DNA of 64,000 nt, taken from Xenopus tropicalis (lineage: Eukaryota > Chordata > Amphibia > Anura > Pipidae). The notes beneath the pieces were generated by a model. That model saw nothing but the letters and a program-made list of their open reading frames with translations. It was not told the DNA's origin and ran no database searches. Shown in pieces: positions 45,801-49,439 of the stretch. Each line of letters opens with the position of its first letter. Position 1 is the first letter of the stretch. The position numbers and the translations under genes were made by a program. The stretch spans positions 26,339,712-26,403,711 of the forward strand of contig NC_030679.2 of assembly GCF_000004195.4 (NCBI RefSeq), given 5' to 3'.

Positions 45801-47543
45801 TGTGCCCCACCCCCTTCCCGTCTGGCTGCTGTGACTGCTTACCTTTGTGTAAGATTTAAATGGCAGCAGTAATGAGATTAACTGCTCCCCTGCATTGTTC
45901 ACACCCCAGATTAAGACTGTAATCCCCTGTGCCATACTCTGCCTGCACTACCCTTCCTGTGTGTGTGCCATACTCTGCCTGCCCTATGCTGCCTGTGGGT
46001 GCCATACTCTGCCTGACCTATGCCCCCTGTGTTCCATACCCTGCCTGCCCTATGCTGCCTGTGTGTTCCATACCCTGCCTGCCCTATGCTGCCTGTGTGT
46101 TCCATACCCTGCCTGCCCTATGCTGCCTGTGTGTTCCATACCCTGCCTGCCCTATGCTGCCTGTGTGTTCCATACCCTGCCTGCCCGATGCTCCGTGTGT
46201 TCCATATTCTGCCTGCCCTATGCCACCTGTGTGTTCCATACTCTGCCTGCCCTATGCCGCCTGTGTGTTCCATAGTCTGCCTGCCCTATGCCGCCTGTGT
46301 GTTCAATACTCTGCCTAACCTATGCTGCCTGTGTGTTCCATACTCTGCCTACCCTATGCTGCCTGTGTGTTCCATACTCTGCCTTCCCTATGCTGCCTGT
46401 GTGTTCAATACTCTGCCTGCCCTATGCTGCCTATGTGTGCCATACTCTGCCTGCCTTATGCTTCCTGTGTTTAATACCCTGCCTACCCTATGTTGCCTGT
46501 GTGTTCCATATGCTCCCTGTGTTTAATACCCTGTCTACCCTATGCTGCCTGCGTGTTCCATACTCTGCCTGCCCTATGCTGCCTGTGTGTGCCATACTCT
46601 GCCTGCCCTATGCTGCTGTAGCATTTGGAAATAATCATTATATGGTCCCTAAGATGTGTAATTATGTGCTGGAGGTCTTAATATGACATAATGGACTTTC
46701 GTATATATGAATGAAGGGTGATATCCCTTGAGCACCAACCATTTGAGTTTTTGCTGTGTGGGAATGGTATTAAAATCTAATGTGGGTGTGGTTTGAAGTG
46801 GGTGCAGTTTAAAAAAGGGGAGTGGTCAAAACTGGCTTCCATTGTGCACTGTAAATTGCGCCTCTTATTGCCCTCCTGTCTGTGCTTGTTTGCTGTATGT
46901 TCTATAAGTGCACTAGTTGAATATAATTCCATGAAAAGAAAGTTGCACTTTATAAATACGTTGCAAATAATATATATTTATATACAATCATCAAAGTTTC
47001 ATTAAGAGAAAACAACAAACTATACAGATTCATAACAAACCTCAGAGGGTTTCTTCTCTTTTTGTCTTGTCCAAGTAGTTTTGGCAGCTGGGACTTTGGA
47101 GCCTCTTGAGGATGTCATGTGACCTATACATAACAAGGCAAGAGTTAGCAGTTTTATTTTGACGACTTCTATTTTATGAAGATTATTATATTTTACCAAT
47201 TGACGTAAACCTAAAGATCTATTATAACATTTCTGAGATGGTACTGTCCCAGTGGGACAGAAATGTTTGACTTTTTTCACCATAATTATGAGGCACTGTT
47301 CAACTATATGGTTAGATTTTCTATTGGTACAGTACCAGGGCATTAATCTGTTTTTTATTTGTTCATTTTGCACCACCTCTCAAATCCACAAGTGTGTGCA
47401 GAAATGATTACATAAAGATTAATGGAAGTTTAAAAGTTACAGCTGTTTGGTTTATATGTGGCAACAATCATAAAACATCTCTTACTGTCAGTGGTATCAG
47501 AGTCATCGCTGCTTATTGAGAATTTTCTCCGTTTTTCTTCCAT
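3692..47543 (-). CDS. jade2: jade2 (PHF15-like), 5' seven coding exons, 3' part outside window
   Basis: Seven exons join as 47543-47486, 47123-47041, 39821-39664, 20956-20790, 17788-17577, 8576-8409 and 3808-3692, giving 963 nt or 321 codons with no stop and matching phases at every junction. The product is a JADE-family scaffold of the nuclear HBO1 (KAT7) histone H4/H3 acetyltransferase complex. Visible in order: an N-terminal MEEKRRK start with a Ser/Asp-rich stretch (1-20); EKKPSE-VFRTDL (about 42-53); an EPC-like segment with WLELVN and [10 protein letters not shown] (about 120-180); a C4HC3 PHD finger (about 197-247); and the start of the extended PHD (252 onward). JADE2 is preferred over JADE1 or JADE3 because the PHD reads [14 protein letters not shown] and PHD2 reads ECTGTCIQ. 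The frame is open at the last exon, so the second half (rest of EPHD and C-terminal region) lies left of position 1. At least one 5' UTR exon is not seen. Confidence 0.95.
4304..4609. mobile_element. non-autonomous hAT MITE, perfect 8-bp target duplication
   Basis: 306 bp. Termini are CAGTGATCCCCAACC and GGTTGGGGATCCCTG (14 of 15 matching as inverted repeats), flanked on both sides by CCCTAAAT (4296-4303 and 4610-4617). The 8-bp duplication and CAG...CTG-type ends are diagnostic of hAT. It has no coding capacity. Related copies lie at 9520, 16728 and 49616. Confidence 0.93.
5967..6134. mobile_element. short inverted-repeat element (MITE-like)
   Basis: The first about 50 bases (GGGGCTTATTTATAAACACT, then GGGCAAATTTGCACC and GGGCAGTAA) reappear inverted at the right end. 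The middle carries the frog-common TTGCCATGGGTTACTG wording. Weaker relatives sit near 23270-23390 and 42374-42532. Confidence 0.65.
7160..7590. mobile_element. palindromic MITE with TACAGGTA...TACCTGTA ends
   Basis: The left end is TACAGGTAATGGAACCCTTA and the right end GGGTCCCATACCTGTA. Arms carry the repeated phrases TTATCC, CATTCTGGATAA and the AGTAGACTTAAGGTA-type core. An internal ATACCTGCA at 7320 suggests two partial copies or a duplicated arm. Superfamily not assigned. It belongs to a family found at 10525, 33391, 41076, 47867/49205 and 51050. Confidence 0.8.
7647..7919. mobile_element. degenerate MITE with AAGCTGGTCATACAC / GAATGGCCACATT ends
   Basis: The left end resembles the AAGCTGGCCATA terminus of the element at 48468-48775, and the right end has a diverged inverted match. 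The interior carries CATCAATGAGCCGA and TTTGTCAGGAAGGCC. The family assignment is tentative. Confidence 0.4.
8409..8576 (-). CDS. jade2: jade2 coding exon 6 (PHD finger C-half, zinc knuckle)
   Basis: 168 nt, phase 0 at both ends, residues 227-282. It starts [18 protein letters not shown], supplying the last three zinc ligands of PHD1 (Cys228, Cys241, Cys244). The extended-PHD zinc knuckle follows with [26 protein letters not shown], and probable ligands Cys252, Cys255, His273 and Cys276. The acceptor is TTTTTTGTAG and the donor GTAAGT. The exon is almost identical to the JADE2 consensus; differences such as Gln-Ala-Lys in place of Gln-Pro-Lys are minor. Confidence 0.97.
9520..9818. mobile_element. 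non-autonomous hAT MITE, copy 2
   Basis: Same family as 4304-4609. Starts CAGTGATCCCCAACC, ends AGTTGGAGATCCTG. Flanks ATTTAGGA (9512-9519) and ATTTAGGG (9819-9826) are a 7-of-8 target duplication. Confidence 0.88.
10525..10865. mobile_element. palindromic MITE (TACAGGTA family), near full length
   Basis: Starts TACAGGTATAGGACCTGTTA, ends GGGATCCCATACCTGTA. Both arms carry CCGGATAAGG-type phrases, with an internal AATAAGG-type A/T core and the GTCTATGGGAGA block. Non-coding. Confidence 0.85.
13433..13741. mobile_element. 309-bp palindromic MITE (GGCTCTGGCACACGG family)
   Basis: The left arm (AGGGCTCTGGCACACGGGGA, then GATTAGTCGCCCGCG) is repeated inverted at the right end (GCGGGCGACTAATCTCCCCG, then TGTGCCAGAGCCCT). 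The inner halves (CATCCCACC, GGCGGCGCGATTT / AATTGCGCCGCCGCGTG) also pair, so the strand can fold into one long hairpin. It is much richer in CpG than its surroundings. Diverged pieces lie at 23055, 35635, 39000, 55399 and 55745. Confidence 0.88.
15590..15900 (-). mobile_element. degenerate non-LTR reverse transcriptase fragment
   Basis: Read on the minus strand, this translates to [20 protein letters not shown] followed, after stops, by [20 protein letters not shown]. These are the RPISLLSVPGK.F.RIL and Q.GFRPG.GT blocks of LINE reverse transcriptases. Stops interrupt it and no catalytic box is seen, so it is a fossil. The plus-strand open frame over the same bases is an antisense shadow. 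Confidence 0.75.
16093..16257 (-). mobile_element. SINE/LINE 3'-tail retroposon with 8-bp target duplication
   Basis: The minus strand starts GTAGATTGTAAGCTC, contains GGGCAGGGCCCTC and CAGCGCTGCGGAATATG, and ends AATAAATGTTAATG repeats. This is the 3' tail shared by L2-like LINEs and V-SINE-type SINEs of frogs and fish. It is flanked by AGTTCTTT (16085-16092 and 16258-16265). It is nearly identical to the copy at 52934-53100. Confidence 0.8.
16728..17030. mobile_element. non-autonomous hAT MITE, copy 3
   Basis: Starts CAGTGATCCCCAACC and ends GGTTGGGGATCCCTG, like the copy at 4304. The flanking 8-mers (GTATATAT and GTTGAGAT) match poorly, so the duplication has decayed. Confidence 0.88.
17577..17788 (-). 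CDS. jade2: jade2 coding exon 5 (EPC-like end and PHD finger N-half)
   Basis: 212 nt, completing Gly156 and encoding residues 157-226. It starts [17 protein letters not shown], continues through [20 protein letters not shown], and enters the PHD finger. Zinc ligands visible here are Cys200, Cys203, Cys217, Cys220 and His225 of the C4HC3 pattern, and the last three residues are VHQ. The [18 protein letters not shown] wording is that of JADE2 (JADE1 has CQSPDG). The acceptor is CCAAACAG and the donor GTAAGC. PHD1 of JADE proteins reads the histone H3 N-terminal tail. Confidence 0.97.
18694..19785. mobile_element. 1.1-kb non-autonomous hAT element, perfect 8-bp duplication
   Basis: Ends are CAGTGCTGTCCAACTTC and GCCAGTTGGACAGCACTG, flanked by CCCTAGAC on both sides (18686-18693 and 19786-19793). 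Interior from the left: AGGGCCGAAATTT; ACCACACCCACTTC; a 34-bp minisatellite; repeated GTGTGAAC...CAGG phrases; and a CpG-rich palindrome near 19742-19770 (GGGCCGCATGCGGCCCGCGG). There is no transposase frame. A diverged copy in the opposite orientation lies at 45756-46848 and an end fragment at 57232-57471. Confidence 0.93.
19079..19470. repeat. 34-bp minisatellite inside hAT element, with one inverted unit
   Basis: About ten units of roughly 34 bp of the form GCCATACTCTGCCTG.CCTA plus CCCTGCCTGTGTGT. The first unit (about 19079-19113) reads in the opposite direction (GGGCAAGCAGAGTATGGCAC) and meets the others head to head. Since 34 is not a multiple of three, all frames stay open and give spurious Cys/Pro-rich frames. 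Confidence 0.93.
19965..20280. mobile_element. T2/Kolobok-like element, left end clear, right end uncertain
   Basis: Begins TTAAAGGACAAGGAAAGGTA, close to the TTAAAGGRR terminus of Xenopus T2 elements. The body (CTCTCTCAGAAAAATCC, CTTAGGAATGTGTAAACTGA) resembles 37381-37765. A right end may be the CCCTTTAA at about 20509-20515. Confidence 0.6.
20790..20956 (-). CDS. jade2: jade2 coding exon 4 (EPC-like segment, tandem donor)
   Basis: 167 nt. It completes Arg100, continues [12 protein letters not shown], and carries the [19 protein letters not shown] block (about 130-150) that matches the JADE2 segment before the PHD finger. The segment between the two conserved blocks is divergent. The exon ends AAAGAGCTAG followed by GTAGGTAAAG. 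Using the first GT gives [11 protein letters not shown], with exactly the length of the JADE2 and JADE1 counterparts. The stronger-looking GTAAAG, 4 nt further, would shift the frame. The acceptor is CTTGCTTAG. Confidence 0.93.
21763..22601. mobile_element. tandem T2/Kolobok-like foldback elements
   Basis: Starts TTAAAGGAGAAGGAAAGGCA and ends TTTCTTTCTCCTTTAA, the TTAAAGGRR terminus and TTAA target of Xenopus T2 elements. Two foldback units lie in tandem, each with arms GTCACTTGGGGGTGCC, CCCGGGCTGGTGCCCCTGTT and GAGTGAAAAG around a short loop. The second begins at an internal TTTAAAGGGGAAGGAAAGG near 22110. Extra GGGGGTGCC...GGCACCCCC hairpins flank the right end. Palindromic GCGCATGCGC boxes occur in the arms. 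Confidence 0.85.
22296..22367. promoter_or_regulatory. palindromic GCGCATGCGC boxes (NRF1-type motif) in foldback arms
   Basis: GCGCATGCGC at 22296-22305 and TGCGCATGCGCG at 22356-22367 match the NRF1 consensus YGCGCAYGCGCR. They lie in opposite arms of one T2-like foldback. Weaker versions occur at 21954-21964 and 22010-22019 and in the copy at 62933. Whether NRF1 binds here is unknown. Confidence 0.5.
23055..23120. mobile_element. fragment of the GATTAGTCGCC MITE family
   Basis: GGGGTACTGGCACATGAGGA then GATTTATAATCCTGC resembles the left arm of 13433-13741, diverged and without its partner arm. Confidence 0.5.
23460..23650 (-). mobile_element. degenerate Tc1/mariner-type transposase relic
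   Basis: The minus strand translates with breaks to [13 protein letters not shown], then [20 protein letters not shown]. This recalls the FGEGPF.FQHD...HKARSIKTWFDE.GV segment around the second catalytic Asp of a Tc1-like family. Stops and lost residues show it is dead. It is related to 41474-41650. Confidence 0.55.
24151..24600 (+). mobile_element. CR1-like LINE 3' tail fragment
   Basis: GGGAGTTTTCACTTGAAGCA, GGTGAAGGTGGTGAGG, then GGGCAAGCATATTCAAAGCT, an AT-rich stretch, and a final GGTAACTTGAAGGGTTTGAA...CAACTATGTAAG. This follows the same order as 63170-63700 but is more diverged. Confidence 0.6.
25133..25318. mobile_element. short hAT-like element
   Basis: Starts CAGGGCTGTCCGACTGGAGG and ends ACTTGTACAGCACTG (inverted ends CAGGGCTGTCC / CAGTGCTGTAC). 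The interior has AGATGTGGCCCTCC and AATCTGGCCCTCCAAC. Flanks CTGTAGCA and CCGTAGTG are a possible decayed 8-bp duplication. Confidence 0.65.
27637..27765. repeat. 15-bp minisatellite
   Basis: Eight units of GCACATTACGGAMAG and a partial ninth. The variable base reads C,C,C,A,A,C,C,A. Because the period is a multiple of three, both strands stay open and give repeated LRTGT or VMCLS peptides, which are artefacts. Confidence 0.96.
28410..28629. mobile_element. hAT MITE with perfect 8-bp target duplication
   Basis: Starts TAGGGATGCACCAAACCC and ends GGGATTCAGTGCATCCCTA. Flanked by ATAGTAAA on both sides (28402-28409 and 28630-28637). Interior arms carry GATTCGGTCGAATCC and AATTAGGATTCGGATTCAGT, plus a 19-A run. 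Non-coding. Confidence 0.92.
29100..29550. repeat. possible retroelement-derived stretch, unassigned
   Basis: Purine-rich sequence with CAAGGTCAAGGCAGGAGGCA and GGGAGGGAGAGAGAGAACCA, unlike the AT-rich surroundings and open on both strands over about 240-300 nt. I do not recognise a protein in either strand. Confidence 0.25.
33391..33631. mobile_element. palindromic MITE (TACAGGTA family), left-truncated
   Basis: CTGGTTTTCCAGATAAGGGA, CTTAAGTTTGCTAAAAATCA, TCTTAGTTGGGAT, GTCTATGGGAGATGG and the end GGATCCCATACCTGTA are in the same order as in 10525-10865. The first about 50 bases are missing. Confidence 0.8.
35056..35560. mobile_element. 505-bp inverted-repeat element (GTATATACTCGAGTATAAGCC family)
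   Basis: The left end is TACCGTATATACTTGAGTAT then AAGCC; the right end is GGCTTATACTCGAGTATATA then CAGTA, giving about 25-bp inverted ends starting with TA. Internal GAGTATAAGCCGAGGGTGAC and GAGTATAAGCCTAGGGTGGG repeat the motif. No coding capacity is seen, so it is likely a non-autonomous DNA transposon of unknown superfamily. Confidence 0.8.
35635..35885. mobile_element. diverged foldback of the GATTAGTCGCC MITE family
   Basis: GCGGGCAACTAATCTCCCTG at the left and GGGGAGATCAGTTGCCCGCT / GTGGGCAACTAATCTTGGG at the right pair imperfectly, with an interior GCACCTTCAGAAAACG. Same family as 13433-13741. Confidence 0.65.
37381..37765. mobile_element. T2/Kolobok-like element with TTAA ends
   Basis: Starts TTAAATGAGAAGGAAAGGTA and ends CCTTTCCTTCTCCTTTAA, so the inverted termini match TTAAAGGRR apart from one base. 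The interior CTCTCCCCTTTCTTGCTCCC, TTAGGAATGTGTGATCTGAG and GCATTATGGGAACAGG resembles 19965-20280. The long minus-strand frame over it is not a gene. Confidence 0.75.
38322..38617. mobile_element. 296-bp palindromic MITE (CACACGATGCATATGGCGTA family)
   Basis: The left arm (GGCT...CACACGATGCATATGGCGTA, TGGGTGCAGGCACATGTAAC, CCACATAAAAACG) pairs with the right arm (CGTTTTTATGTGG, ACATGTGCCTGCACCCAAGC, CGCCATACGCATCGTGTTGT...AGCC), leaving a loop of about 20 bases near 38465-38485. It could form a very long hairpin. Superfamily not assigned. Confidence 0.85.
39000..39070. mobile_element. fragment of the GATTAGTCGCC MITE family
   Basis: GGGTACTGGCACATGAGGAG then ATTAGTCGCCCTC matches the left arm of the family at 13433. 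The partner arm is a diverged GGGTGACTAACCTCATG. Confidence 0.6.
39664..39821 (-). CDS. jade2: jade2 coding exon 3
   Basis: 158 nt, starting in phase 0 and ending two bases into an Arg codon (residue 100). It encodes [16 protein letters not shown], then a segment with [17 protein letters not shown] and IPQPQV. The [12 protein letters not shown] block is conserved in all JADE proteins and lies in the N-terminal region involved in HBO1 complex assembly. The acceptor is TTTTTCTTAG and the donor is GTAAGA, both good matches to consensus. Confidence 0.95.
40311..40540. repeat. dispersed repeat starting CCTAGGGTTGCCACTTGTCC
   Basis: GC-rich relative to its surroundings, with a small inverted pair TTTGACCCAGACAGCCCGGT / GGCTGTCCCGGTCAAAA and later ATGACCCCATGACAGCAC. 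The opening phrase recurs in frog repeats, but I cannot assign a family. No coding. Confidence 0.4.
41076..41379. mobile_element. palindromic MITE (TACAGGTA family)
   Basis: Starts TACAGGTATGCAATCTAGTA and ends AACAGGTTCCATACCTGTA, with GTCTCC-type and TTTAGTAGACTTAAGATA blocks in the family order. An extra GACTTAAAGCC near the right end suggests a local duplication. Confidence 0.85.
41474..41650 (-). mobile_element. degenerate Tc1/mariner-type transposase relic, copy 2
   Basis: Minus-strand translation contains [20 protein letters not shown] and [18 protein letters not shown], aligning with the .FGEGPFLFQHD..VHKARSIKTWF.E.GVEE region of a Tc1-like transposase. The catalytic Asp context is changed (FNT). 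It is better preserved than the relic at 23460 but not functional. Confidence 0.65.
41663..41842. repeat. CAGGGCTGT...GACTCC repeat (hAT-like)
   Basis: CAGGGCTGTAGAATTACATA, GACCGCGACTCACACTCCAG, then GGGCTGTGGAGTTGGTACAT and CTCTGACTCCAATTCTCAGG form two tandem half-copies of a widespread GACTCCGACTCC repeat. The hAT link rests only on the CAGGGCTGT start. Confidence 0.5.
42811..42839. repeat. (TTA)n microsatellite
   Basis: About nine TTA units in jade2 intron 2. Confidence 0.95.
44100..44800 (+). mobile_element. L2-like LINE 3'-end relic
   Basis: At 44150-44300 the plus strand translates to [24 protein letters not shown] sequence, similar to the .YRI.FK...LTFK.. block near the C-terminus of L2/Rex LINE ORF2. 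At 44700-44770 TTTAGATTGTAAGTTCTCTT then GGAAAGGACCCTCTC matches the AGATTGTAAGCTC..GGGCAGGG tail. Stops are frequent. Confidence 0.5.
45756..46848. mobile_element. second copy of the 1.1-kb hAT family, inverted and right-truncated
   Basis: Left end CAGTGTTGTCCCACTGGCAG corresponds to the GC-rich end of 18694-19785. Shared blocks follow: GTCTGGCTGCTGTGACTGCT, a 34-bp minisatellite, TGGTCCCTAAGATGTGTAAT, TGATATCCC, then GGGGAGTGGTCAAAACTGGC. The expected GGCCCTC...AAGTTGGACAGCACTG end is missing after about 46848. Oriented opposite to the 18.7-kb copy. Confidence 0.85.
45929..46617. repeat. 34-bp minisatellite, about 20 units
   Basis: Units of the form TTCCATACCCTGCCTGCCCT plus ATGCTGCCTGTGTG, with scattered GCC/TTCC and ATACC/ATACT variants. 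Several central units (about 46050-46190) are identical, suggesting recent homogenisation. Long Cys/Pro/Leu-rich frames here are artefacts. Confidence 0.95.
47041..47123 (-). CDS. jade2: jade2 coding exon 2
   Basis: 83 nt. It completes the split Ser codon, then encodes [17 protein letters not shown] followed by [10 protein letters not shown] (residues 21-47). EKKPSE directly before VFRTDL is a JADE-family signature. The acceptor is ATGTATAG. The donor GAG-GTTTGT is weaker than the usual GTAAGT but is the only one that joins in frame to the next exon. Only 362 nt of intron separate it from the start-codon exon. Confidence 0.92.
47124..47485 (-). other. jade2: jade2 intron 1 of the coding region
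   Basis: 362 nt between the start-codon exon and the next. AT-rich, with donor GTAAGA and acceptor ATGTATAG. No repeat recognised. Confidence 0.9.
47486..47543 (-). CDS. jade2: jade2 coding exon 1 (start codon exon)
   Basis: The exon encodes the N-terminus, beginning [16 protein letters not shown] and ending one base into a Ser codon (residue 20). The ATG (47543-47541) is the first three bases after the acceptor (TATACAG then ATG), so the exon has no 5' UTR of its own and a non-coding first exon must exist upstream. The donor is GTAAGA. The N-terminus matches the known JADE2 start, which supports this ATG. The Ser/Asp-rich stretch is typical of JADE N-termini. Confidence 0.92.
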
Positions 47544-47866
47544 CTGTATAAAGGAAACAACAAAATGGAAAATAATTAGATTATCCGTTCCAGATGATCA
47601 GATTTAAAAAAAAAAGGTTTAAATAAATGATATTTAATACAAGTTAGAAGAAAGCATCATGCTGCTAAAGGGATGTATTCGATGTATATCATCAGAAAGT
47701 ATCAGGTGACTGGCCTCTTGTTTTAAAGCTAACATTTCTTGACTGTTATAAATGACTAGGTCTGTAGCAGACTCTATAATAGCATTCTCATACATCTTTT
47801 ACCATTCTTGCAACACTCACTGTTACTACAAATGAATATCCACACGGTAGCAAAAGCACTTGTATA

Positions 47867-47960
47867 TACAGGTTTGAGATCTATTATCTGGAAGCCTGTT
47901 AGTCAGAAAGCTCATAAATACGGGAAGACAGTTTTTTAAACACAATTTAATTTTAAACTT
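47867..47960. mobile_element. left arm of palindromic MITE (TACAGGTA family), split
   Basis: TACAGGTTTGAGATCTATTA then TCTGGAAGCC and CAGAAAGCTCATAAATACGG match the family's left arm. The matching right arm (GGAGATCCAAATTACAGAAA...AACAGATCCTTTACTTGTA) lies at 49205-49305, so about 1.2 kb separates them. Confidence 0.6.
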
Positions 47961-48467
47961 TGACATGGGGCTTTCCACAGCCATGTGACTTCAGTCTCTC
48001 TTTATTGCTGCACTACAGTTGAAATGATATCACTCCCTCCTTCTATTTCCAAGCAGCCAATCGGCAAAACCAAGTAAGTAATAAGCAAGTAAACAAGCAA
48101 AACTGCCTATACTGCCTCCCAATAATTTAGGATGACTTCAGGCATTTCTCTGCAAGCTAAAATACACTGTCCCATAACTGCCCCATGTGCCATTAGTTTC
48201 AATTAGATTGTACAGTAATTAAGCTATAGCTACACAATGTATGCACTTGTAAATAATGGCACATTGACTTCTATAAACAATAATTCTAGATCCTAAATAC
48301 ATTATACAGTAAGGGGCAGCAGAAGTGGCACCCAAAATACATTAATTACAGTGAAATACAAAGGGTAGAGACACCCAAAATACATTAAATACAATGAGAA
48401 GCAGTGAAAACTTTAGCCCCAAACACATTAAATACAATGAGGCAATGATTTCTGACGCCCCCACTAA

Positions 48468-48775
48468 AAGGTGGCCACACACGTGGCGATTTTAGATCTT
48501 TCTTGCGACCATCGGTCGCACGAAAGATCGTACAATGCGCCACTAACCGTTCAGGGCTGAAACGGCAGATAAGGAGGTAGAAACAATAGATTTATACCTC
48601 CTTTATACCTCCTTCTGCCGATTCAGCCCTGAAGTCAGATTTTGCTCAGGCGCCTTCTATGGCGCCCGATCAAAATCTTGCGATATCAGTCGACTCACCA
48701 ACTTGCCATACACGCACCAAATATCATACGAAACGAGGTTTCGTACGATATTATCGGTGCGTTTATGGCCAGCTT
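48468..48775. mobile_element. 308-bp palindromic MITE (AAGSTGGCCA family)
   Basis: The left end AAGGTGGCCACACACG and right end GTGCGTTTATGGCCAGCTT are imperfect inverted repeats. Inner arms pair: AGGGCTGAAACGGCAGA...GGAGGTA with TACCTCCTTCTGCCGATTCA. A second internal palindrome, ATCATACGAAACGAGGTTTC/GTACGATAT, lies near the right end. Non-coding. Confidence 0.8.
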
Positions 48776-49204
48776 AACTGCCTTACACATCCAAAAAGCA
48801 GGTTTTCTGAGAGCTAAAAAGATTTCAGCATTGTAAAGACCTAATAATTCAGAAACTGTCTATATTGCAAAATGTGCTCACTTGCAACATCTAGTGGCAG
48901 ACATATGAATAGCACCCAAGCAAGAAAAACCCTGTATTATGTGACAAGTTTAACGGACAGAATATTTAGGACATGTAGGAGAAACTATTGCCCATCTGAA
49001 GGGACTTCTATTGTGTAGCGCTGGCTCCTTCTGAAAGCTCAGAATCTGGCACAATGCATTGAGATGGCTGCCTACACACCAATATTACAGATAAAAAAAA
49101 ATTTGTTGGTTTAAGAATAAAAATGGAAATGGAAGAGTAAATTATTTGCAATGTAAACCAGTGTAATTTAATTATGACAGAATTCCTTTAAAATTTTAAT
49201 TTTT

Positions 49205-49305
49205 GTTAGTAAACGTAACTTATGGAGATCCAAATTACAGAAAGGCCCCTTATCAGGAAACCCTCAGGTCACAAGCAGTCAGGATAACAGATCCTTTACT
49301 TGTAT
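49205..49305. mobile_element. right arm of split palindromic MITE (TACAGGTA family)
   Basis: GTAAACGTAACTTATGGAGA, TCCAAATTACAGAAAGGCCC, then GTCAGGATAACAGATCC match the right half of the family. It may be the partner of 47867-47960. Confidence 0.6.
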
Positions 49306-49439
49306 TACATACACTTACGAGTACAAAGCACAGGGTATGGTACTAAGATGATTAACTGCAAATCCCCACCAAGCTTCTAATTTACTGCATTTTGATGAGT
49401 TTAGGACAATCTTGGTACATTATACAGGAGATGATACTC

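Larger units (their letters stand above)
39822..47040 (-). other. jade2: jade2 intron 2 (between exons 2 and 3)
   Basis: 7.2 kb. It holds a GC-richer repeat (40311-40540), MITE 41076-41379, a transposase relic (41474-41650), a GGCTGTGGAGTCGG-type repeat (41663-41842), a TTA run, an L2-like relic (44100-44800) and a large hAT copy (45756-46848). The stretches 42540-44090 and 44810-45740 are AT-rich with nothing I can name. Confidence 0.85.

Noticed and set aside
45895..46686. Long overlapping Cys/Pro-rich open frames
   Set aside because: They are products of the 34-bp minisatellite, open in all three frames because the period is not a multiple of three and the unit lacks stops.
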